In this document: positions 58,704 to 64,000 of the stretch, piece after piece
How the letters are laid out: each line of letters begins with the position of its first letter
Position numbering within the stretch: position 1 is the first letter of the stretch
From: a bacterium
Lineage (GTDB): Bacteria > Desulfobacterota > Deferrisomatia > Deferrisomatales > Deferrisomataceae
Assembly: GCA_027021615.1 (NCBI GenBank)
Contig: JALUTY010000122.1
Coordinates: forward strand, 62,001 to 126,000
Length of the DNA: 64,000 bases
Direction: 5' to 3'
The notes under the pieces: generated by a model
Told to the model about the DNA's origin: nothing
What the model saw: only the letters and a program-made list of their open reading frames with translations
The model's database searches: none
Made by a program: the position numbers and the translations under genes

Positions 58704-60906
58704 CGCTGCGGCGTTCCTTATGGGCCAAAAGCGGATAGTCGATCCGCTGGTGATGGATCCCGCTAAGGATGCGGGCGAACGCGCCTGCGATCCGGTGCAG
58801 GTCCCTGAGGGTGAGGTCGCACCCGTCGAGCTGGCCGTCGGCAAAGGTGCGATTGATGATGTTCTGGACCATGCCTTGGATCCGGGCCGGCCGCAGATCG
58901 GGCAGGGTGCGCGACGCCGCCTCCACCGCGTCGGCCAGCAGCACCAGGCCGGCCTCCCGGGTCTGGGGCTTGGGGCCGGGGTACCGGTAGTCGGTTTCGT
59001 GAACCTCGTCGTCCCTCTGCCGGGCGGCCTTGTCGTGGAAGTACCGGATCAGCCCGGTGCCGTGGTGCTGCTGGAGAATTGCCTCGATCTCTCGGCCCAG
59101 GCGGTGGCGGCGGGCCAGCTCGACCCCCTCCTTCACGTGGGAGGTCAGGATCAGGCTCGAAAGCCGCGGAGCCAGACGGTCGTGGGGGTTTCGGCCGTGG
59201 GGCTGGTTCTCGATGAAGTAGGCCGGTTTGGAGAGCTTGCCCACGTCGTGGTAGTAGGAGGCCACCGTGGCCAGCAGGGCCCGGGCCCCGATGGCCTCGG
59301 CGCCGGCCTTGGCCAGGGTGCCGGTGACCAGGGAATGATGGTAGGTGCCCGGAGCCCGGAGCATCAGGTCCCGGAGCAGCGGGTGGTCAAGGCTCGCCAG
59401 CTCCGTGAGGCGCAGATCCGTGGTGTACCCCAGCACGAGCTCGGCCAAGAATACCAGGAGCAGGGAGAGCGCCCCCGCGCCCAGCCCCCCGCCCACGGCC
59501 CACAGGGCGTCCCACCCGATCTGGCCCGGCAGCGCCTCGGCCGCGAGCCCGAACCCGGCCGCCACCCCCGCCTGGGCCACCCCCGCCCACAGCCCCGCCC
59601 GCAGGTAGGCAGCCCGCCGGCCTGCCCGGCCCACGCCGTGGGCACCCACGAGCCCCCCGGCCAGGAACACGCCCGCAGCCTCCAGCGGCACGGGGGTGCC
59701 GAGACCGCCCAGCACCGACAGGGGAACAGCCAGCAGCAGGGCGGTCTCAGAGTTCAGGACCGCCCGCACGGTCAGTACCCCCGCGGCCATCGGTACCCCC
59801 AGCACCGCAGCCCCCAGTCCGCCGGGCACCGAGGCCGCGGCTGCCAGGGCGAGCCAGGCGCGCTCCAGGGCCGCCAGCACGAGGAGAGTCGCGCCCAGCA
59901 GGACCCGGTCTCGGGGCGCGCTCCGGAACTTCTTGACGTTGCGGCGGCCGAACTCGAAGGGGATCCAGATCCCCAGGCACCACAGGGCCACGAGCCCGAT
60001 CCCCCGCCGCCAGGCGCTTCCGGTGTCTGCCAGACGGGCGTGGGCCAGCAGACGCCGGGCCTGTTCCGGGCTCACCCGGTCCCCCTCCCGCACGATCATC
60101 TCCCCCTGCCGGATCAGATACCGGACTGGGGGCACCAGATCCCGGGCCTCTTTGCGACGGCGGGCGGTCTGCTCTCCGTTGCGGGCCACGTTCGGTCGCA
60201 GCACCTTCCGGGCCAGGGCCAGGGCCAGGCGCTCGGGTCCGGCGGCTCCTTTCGGTGCCAGCCCGTCCCGGGCCTCGTCCAACCCGAGCGGCATCAAGGC
60301 CGGCGTGAGGGGGGTCTCGGCGCGGGTGCGCAGGTCCCGCAGGATTCTTGGGCGGTCCCGGAGGAAAGGGGTGGGGTCCGCCACGATGCCCCGGGCGAAC
60401 CGGGGTTGCAGCAGACGCCGGACCTGGTCCAGGAGCCCGTCGCGCTCGGCCGGGTTCGTGAGGCTCCGGATCTGTTCGGCCGAGATCGGAACCCCCAAAC
60501 GGCTTTGGGCCTCGGCGGCCAGAGCCTCCCAGTTCGGAGGCTCCGGACCGTTGGGGCCCACGGGCGAGGGCCGGGGAAGTCGGTCCACCAAGGCTGCCGC
60601 CTCCTCCAACGCCTCGGCCAACAGGTCGGGGTCCCGGTCGAACACCTCGGGTGCTTGGTCGGCGGCTTGGGCCCTGCGGGCCTCGGTGGCGGCCTCGTCC
60701 GGCAAGGTGAAGTCCCTTTGGGCCTTCACGTTCTCCCGGGCGACCTCGCCCGGTGCGTACACGGGGACCCGCTTGGCAAAGGGAAGTCCGGTCACCACCG
60801 CGGCCAGGGATGCCAGCCCCAGGAGCAGCAGCGTCGAGGCGGCGCGTCGCCGGGCGGGGGAACCGGTAGAGGTGCCGGACCGGCGGGTGGGTCGGGATGG
60901 GAACAT
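58609..60906 (-). CDS. pgpH: 7TM-HD family phosphohydrolase (PgpH-like)
   Basis: This 765-residue membrane protein has a signal-anchor, an extracytoplasmic 7TMR-HDED region (about 60-280) and seven hydrophobic segments (about 290-480). A cytosolic HD domain follows, with YYHDVGKLSKPAYFIENQ, HVKEGVELARRHRLG, QQHHGTGLIRYFHDKA and LLADAVEAASRTL. Characterised members hydrolyse cyclic di-AMP. No diadenylate cyclase is in the window. The basic C-terminal tail overlaps ybeY. Confidence 0.9.
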   Translation of the reverse strand: MFPSRPTRRSGTSTGSPARRRAASTLLLLGLASLAAVVTGLPFAKRVPVYAPGEVARENVKAQRDFTLPDEAATEARRAQAADQAPEVFDRDPDLLAEALEEAAALVDRLPRPSPVGPNGPEPPNWEALAAEAQSRLGVPISAEQIRSLTNPAERDGLLDQVRRLLQPRFARGIVADPTPFLRDRPRILRDLRTRAETPLTPALMPLGLDEARDGLAPKGAAGPERLALALARKVLRPNVARNGEQTARRRKEARDLVPPVRYLIRQGEMIVREGDRVSPEQARRLLAHARLADTGSAWRRGIGLVALWCLGIWIPFEFGRRNVKKFRSAPRDRVLLGATLLVLAALERAWLALAAAASVPGGLGAAVLGVPMAAGVLTVRAVLNSETALLLAVPLSVLGGLGTPVPLEAAGVFLAGGLVGAHGVGRAGRRAAYLRAGLWAGVAQAGVAAGFGLAAEALPGQIGWDALWAVGGGLGAGALSLLLVFLAELVLGYTTDLRLTELASLDHPLLRDLMLRAPGTYHHSLVTGTLAKAGAEAIGARALLATVASYYHDVGKLSKPAYFIENQPHGRNPHDRLAPRLSSLILTSHVKEGVELARRHRLGREIEAILQQHHGTGLIRYFHDKAARQRDDEVHETDYRYPGPKPQTREAGLVLLADAVEAASRTLPDLRPARIQGMVQNIINRTFADGQLDGCDLTLRDLHRIAGAFARILSGIHHQRIDYPLLAHKERRSDGHLDPKRPTGADRRGAAPEAPGERLKRLGL

Positions 60907-60982
60907 GGAGCCTCCGGGTCAGGGCATGCTAAGACACGGTCGGAGGGGAGTCAAGGGCGCGGGGATCCGCCAGAAACAGCGG

Positions 60983-61011
60983 TTGTTTCGGTCGGGTTCC
61001 TGTGGTACGGT
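60983..61011 (+). promoter_or_regulatory. Weak candidate promoter of the coiled-coil/GGDEF pair
   Basis: TTGTTT (60983-60988) and TACGGT (61006-61011) are 17 bp apart in a relatively AT-rich patch 34 bp before the GTG start. Both boxes match the consensus at only three positions. Confidence 0.3.
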
Positions 61012-61044
61012 TTCGTAAATCCTCTGGAAATAAGGAGGTTGTCC

Positions 61045-61278
61045 GTGGAGCCGGGTTCCAGCCTTCGAGAGGAACTGGAAGAGATCAACCGGGAGCTGCG
61101 CAAGACGTTCTTGAAGCTCCAGTCGCTTCTGGAAAAGAAGCAGCGGGCGCTTCGAGAGGCCGAGATCCTGGAGGACGAGCGAGAACAGGAGCGGTTGTCC
61201 GAGGTCGTCCTCCAGATCGAGAAGAAGCTTCGAGAGATCCGCCAGATCGGCATCCTTCCCCCCTCCGCGACCCCGTGA
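61045..61278 (+). CDS. Small coiled-coil protein
   Basis: This 77-residue, highly charged protein is predicted to be almost entirely helical (EELEEINRELRKTFLKLQ, then REQERLSEVVLQIEKKLREI), with heptad-like leucines and no signal peptide. The GTG at 61045 has a perfect AAGGAGG 6 nt upstream. Its stop overlaps the ATG of the diguanylate cyclase. I do not recognise a family. It may be a partner or dimerisation factor of that cyclase. Confidence 0.7.
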   Translation: MEPGSSLREELEEINRELRKTFLKLQSLLEKKQRALREAEILEDEREQERLSEVVLQIEKKLREIRQIGILPPSATP

Positions 61279-62690
61279 TGGCTCCCCTACGAAGGCTCCT
61301 CGTGATCGCTCCAGCCGGGCCCTGGGTCCCAACCCGGGTGGCCGAGGTGGGGGCGTTCCGTCTCGAGGTCACCCGGGTCGGTGATCCGGATCTCGCTCCG
61401 CCGGGTCCGTGGGATGTGGTGGCCTTCCGGACCGATGCGTTTTCGGGTGCCGAGCCCGACGACATCCTGGTGTGGCTTCGGCGGGCGGCGCCCGAGGCCA
61501 CGTTCCTTCCAGTGGCCGTGCGGCCCGATCCCCGTCAGGCCCTGATCTATCTGAAAAACGGAGCTTACGAGTACCTGGAGGAGCCGCTCGACCCCTCCGA
61601 GTTTCTGCGGGCCTTGGCCGAAGCCCTCGAGAACCGGGAGGCGTTTCGCGAGATCCTGGAGATGAACCGGACTCTCGAGGCCCAGGCCCACCAGCTGCGC
61701 CGGGAGAAGGAGGAGCTGGAGCGGCGCAACCGGGAGCTGCGGGCGGTGAGCCGTCTGGCCCAGGACCTGGCCGCCTCGCTGGAGCCACAGGAGGTGGTGG
61801 ACCGGTTGGGGGAACGGTTGCGTGAGGTGTTCGGGGACCGTTCGGTGCGCATCGGCCTCTGGGGTCGGGTGCCCGGCGGGCTGGCCCTGGTGGGGGGGGC
61901 CTCGGGTCCCGGTGTGGAGGAGACCCCGGGGCCGTGGGCCGCCAGGGTGCTCCAGGGCGAAGAGGTGCGCCAGCCGGTCCAGGACGGGGGGCGGGAGCTG
62001 GTTGTCGTGCCGATGCGTGCTCGGGACCGGGTGGTGGGGTTCCTGGCCCTCGAAGGGAGGTGCCGGCTGGTGCCCGAGCACGAGATGGAGCTCCTTCGGA
62101 TCTTCGCCGACACCGCGGCCATCGCCCTGGAGAACGCCCGGCTGTACCAGGCCATGCGGGATCTATCGGTACGGGACGAGCTCACGGGCCTGTTCAACCG
62201 GCGGTACTTCCAGGAGCGGCTTCGGGCCGAGTGGAACCATGCCACCCGCCATGAGATCCCCTTGGCTCTGTTGGTCATCGACATCGACCACTTTAAGCGG
62301 CTGAACGACGGCAACGATCACCTGACCGGGGACGCGGCCCTGCGCAAGTTGGCCGAGATCCTCACCCGCAACACGCGGGGCATCGACACGGTGGCCCGGT
62401 ACGGGGGAGAGGAGTTCGTTGTGATCCTACCTCGGACCGGCCGGGAGGGGGCCCTGGCCGCGGCCGAGAAGCTTCGGAGGGCGGTGGCCCGGGCCCGCTT
62501 CCCCGGCGAGGATGCGGTGCCGGGCGGCAAGCTGACCGTGAGCATCGGCGCGGCGTGGTACCCCGGAGCGTCCGGTTCGGTGGAGGAGCTGCTGGCCCGA
62601 GCCGACCACGCCTTGTACGAGGCCAAGGACTCGGGCCGAAACCGAACCCGCCTGTGGGGCTCTTCGGATGAGTCCCGGGCCAGCGCCTGA
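61278..62690 (+). CDS. Diguanylate cyclase with receiver-like and GAF domains
   Basis: This 470-residue cytosolic protein has a receiver-like fold (about 1-115) without a clear phosphorylation aspartate at the usual place and a coiled coil (about 120-165). A GAF domain (about 170-295) and a GGDEF domain (about 305-465) follow, with VIDIDHFKRLND, RYGGEEFVVILP and an RxxD inhibitory site (RGID) five residues before it. It should make c-di-GMP under GAF control and product inhibition. It is coupled to the small coiled-coil gene by an ATGA overlap. Confidence 0.88.
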   Translation: MAPLRRLLVIAPAGPWVPTRVAEVGAFRLEVTRVGDPDLAPPGPWDVVAFRTDAFSGAEPDDILVWLRRAAPEATFLPVAVRPDPRQALIYLKNGAYEYLEEPLDPSEFLRALAEALENREAFREILEMNRTLEAQAHQLRREKEELERRNRELRAVSRLAQDLAASLEPQEVVDRLGERLREVFGDRSVRIGLWGRVPGGLALVGGASGPGVEETPGPWAARVLQGEEVRQPVQDGGRELVVVPMRARDRVVGFLALEGRCRLVPEHEMELLRIFADTAAIALENARLYQAMRDLSVRDELTGLFNRRYFQERLRAEWNHATRHEIPLALLVIDIDHFKRLNDGNDHLTGDAALRKLAEILTRNTRGIDTVARYGGEEFVVILPRTGREGALAAAEKLRRAVARARFPGEDAVPGGKLTVSIGAAWYPGASGSVEELLARADHALYEAKDSGRNRTRLWGSSDESRASA

Positions 62691-62980
62691 GATCCCACCC
62701 CTTCGCGATCCAGCCCACACCACAGGGCGTCCGAGGTGGCCTACGGGAGCAGGCTCCTACGGCGAGGCCCCGAAAGTTCCCCTGTCACTTGTCACCGATC
62801 ACACGCTGCGGAAGTTTCCCCCCGCGTCTTTTCACCCACAATGTGAGCGAAAACACATGTTGTCGGCCTGTTGCCTTGAGCGTATCATCGCGCGACCGTT
62901 GGGGTGAAATGGCAAGAGGGCGGCGAAGCGGCCGATGCTCGGCGTTAACCCGGCGACAAGACGGGCCCGCTTTTCCCCGC

Positions 62981-63133
62981 GCACGGGGGTCTTCGGCCTG
63001 GCGCGAAGCCGGGCGTTGAGCTTTGCCGTGCAAGCCCGGCACAGAGGAGTTGGTTTCATCCCGATTCCATAAGAATGCAAACCACGGCGAGCGAAGGAGC
63101 CGCACCCGGCTCTCCGGCAGGTCCTCTGCCCCC
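62981..63133 (+). repeat. Degenerate copy C of the 187-bp element
   Basis: It shares GGCGCGAAGCCGGGCGTTGAG, TTGGTTTCATC and GGAGCCGCACCCGGCTCTCC with copy A, with ends GCACGGGGGTC and GGTCCTCTGCCCCC. It is about 153 bp, so the centre is shortened. Confidence 0.65.
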
Positions 63134-63190
63134 GATCCAGGGGGTGGTGGTGCCTTGTTACTAAGGCCTACGAAGGTATTGCCGGACGCG

Positions 63191-63375
63191 GGTGGGGGGC
63201 TGGCTCCGGCCGGGCGCGAGTGCGGCACCCCTTTCGCCGCGCCTTCGCATGCCGTCGTCAGCCAGGTAGGTCGGGGCGCCGGTGGCGGGAGTTCCTGAAC
63301 TTCCAAGGCGATTCCGGCTTGGTGAGGGCGCGGCGACGTGAGGGGCCGCGCCCGGCTCTCCACCAGCCCCCCACC
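63191..63375 (+). repeat. 185-bp palindrome-ended element
   Basis: GGTGGGGGGCTGG (63191-63203) pairs perfectly with CCAGCCCCCCACC (63363-63375). Just inside the right end, GGCCGCGCCCGGCTCTCCAC matches the family end; the left side has GCTCCGGCCGGGCGCGAGTGCGG. Confidence 0.75.
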
Positions 63376-63403
63376 CGCTGGTTCCCTTGTGAACGCCGGA
63401 GAT

Positions 63404-63431
63404 CTGACAATAGTTCCGTTGGTATTAGTAT
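63404..63431 (+). promoter_or_regulatory. Putative promoter of the spermidine-synthase-like gene
   Basis: CTGACA (63404-63409) and TAGTAT (63426-63431) are 16 bp apart in the least GC-rich stretch of this gap, 67 bp before the start codon. Confidence 0.5.
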
Positions 63432-63498
63432 CCGCCAGGTTCACGGTAACGGCCAAGGGGTGGGGGGGCTCAACGGGCTCGGGCACGAGGTGCCAGAT

Positions 63499-64000
63499 AT
63501 GAAGGTCGCAGACCCGAGGAAGAGGGACGGGAGCAGGGTCAGGCGATGGGGGAATCGCGAGGCTGGTTGTCCTCTGTGGTTCCTTTATTTCACGGCCTTC
63601 GTGTGCGGGGCCATGATCATGGTGGTCGAGATCCTCGGGGCTCGGGTGCTGGGACCCCTGTTCGGCGTGGGGCTTTTCGTGTGGACCGCCCAGATCGCGG
63701 TGGCCATGGTGGCCCTGGCCGCAGGGTATGCGTTGGGGGGGTATCTCACGGACCGAACCGCCAGAGCCGATGTCTTGTTCTGGGTGATCGCGGCCGCAGG
63801 GGCGGCGTTGCTCGGAGTGGCGCCGATCAAGTCGGCCGTCCTGAAGTGGGGGGTGGGGCTCGGGTTGAGGGGCGGAGCTCTGATCTCCTCGGCGACCCTG
63901 TTCGGCCTACCCCTTCTGTTGCTGGGATGCGTCTCCCCTGGGGTGATCCGGCTCGCCGCCCGTCGGGTCGAGCGGGTGGGGCGGACGGCCGGGGGGGTGT
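63499..64000 (+). CDS. Spermidine-synthase-like multi-pass membrane protein, N-terminal part (runs off window)
   Basis: The visible 167 residues contain several membrane helices. The pattern FVCGAMIMVVEILGARVLGPLFG, then VWTAQIAVAMVALAAGYALGGYLTDR, is typical of the membrane domain fused to spermidine synthase-like methyltransferase folds in many bacteria. The C-terminal SpeE-like domain, if present, is beyond the window, so catalysis cannot be judged. The ATG at 63499 has a GAGG site upstream and is followed by a short basic N-terminus before the first helix. Confidence 0.75.
   Translation, partial: MKVADPRKRDGSRVRRWGNREAGCPLWFLYFTAFVCGAMIMVVEILGARVLGPLFGVGLFVWTAQIAVAMVALAAGYALGGYLTDRTARADVLFWVIAAAGAALLGVAPIKSAVLKWGVGLGLRGGALISSATLFGLPLLLLGCVSPGVIRLAARRVERVGRTAGGV

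Larger units (their letters stand above)
62691..63498. other. 808-bp intergenic region of repeats
   Basis: I find no credible gene. Features are an octamer/heptamer-like patch (CTGTCAC, TTGTCAC, CGATCAC before GGAAGTTTCC, about 62782-62819), a degenerate copy of the 187-bp element (62981-63133), a 185-bp palindrome-ended element (63191-63375) and a lower-GC stretch (63378-63450) with a promoter candidate. Confidence 0.7.

Noticed and set aside
58390..61278. 962-residue plus-strand open frame
   Set aside because: Most of it is antisense to pgpH and ybeY. Only the last 77 codons, with their own ribosome-binding site, are a credible gene.
62785..63486. 233-residue minus-strand open frame
   Set aside because: It runs through two palindromic elements, has no domain-like sequence and no start signal.

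Overview
The window is a GC-rich, gene-dense bacterial chromosome segment with no rRNA, tRNA, phage or insertion-sequence gene that I can recognise. Three things point to a metal- or sulfur-respiring member of the former Deltaproteobacteria (Desulfobacterota/Desulfuromonadia, perhaps near Deferrisoma): multihaem c-type cytochromes, the gene order yceD-rpmF-plsX-fabHDG-acpP-fabF-glyA-nrdR-ribDE-ribBA-ribH-nusB, and a chemoreceptor with a haem-c motif. The taxonomic placement is inference. Many genes overlap by GTGA or ATGA, so operons are tight and translationally coupled.

Layout. 1-2 kb: start of an RNase J gene and plsC (minus), divergent from rplM-rpsI. 2.5-10.4 kb (plus): sppA, a UvrD/Rep helicase with a nitrilase-family hydrolase, a TetR regulator with a clear palindromic operator ahead of a PanE-like reductase, and a PAS-linked adenylate cyclase. 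10.6-14.6 kb (minus): cysK, then an OpuAC-like protein, a DUF362 protein and a NapH/NapG-like polyferredoxin. 14.8-19.9 kb (minus): a five-gene operon of a degenerate AAA protein, FmdE-like protein, DUF318 permease and two surface lipoproteins, divergent from hsp20. 20.4-28.5 kb: a response regulator, a dihaem lipoprotein, a HAMP protein with a 12-haem cytochrome that has one CxxCK site, two TlpA-type thioredoxins, a dus-fis pair and a 17-haem cytochrome. 28.8-44.2 kb (minus): one long housekeeping run for fatty acid, serine/glycine, deoxynucleotide and riboflavin synthesis, including an in-frame RpiB-GlyA fusion and ending in a sigma-54 activator. 44.4-45.8 kb: a repeat-rich TPR protein. 45.8-60.9 kb (minus): pgpH-ybeY-dgkA-corC ... 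lnt-prfB, with a complete Wsp-like chemosensory/c-di-GMP cassette (cheR, cheW, mcp, cheA-REC, cheB, REC-GGDEF) placed in the middle; prfB has the programmed +1 frameshift. 61-64 kb (plus): a second diguanylate cyclase and the start of a spermidine-synthase-like membrane protein.

Nearly every intergenic gap above 300 bp is filled by the same repeated parts: tandem octamers, a GGCCTTCGGCC-type hairpin, tandem heptamers of consensus CGACCGA ending at AGTTAC, and 90-200 bp elements with long terminal inverted repeats. These repeats, the degenerate-AAA/FmdE operon and the haem-linked Wsp-like cassette are the parts most worth further attention.
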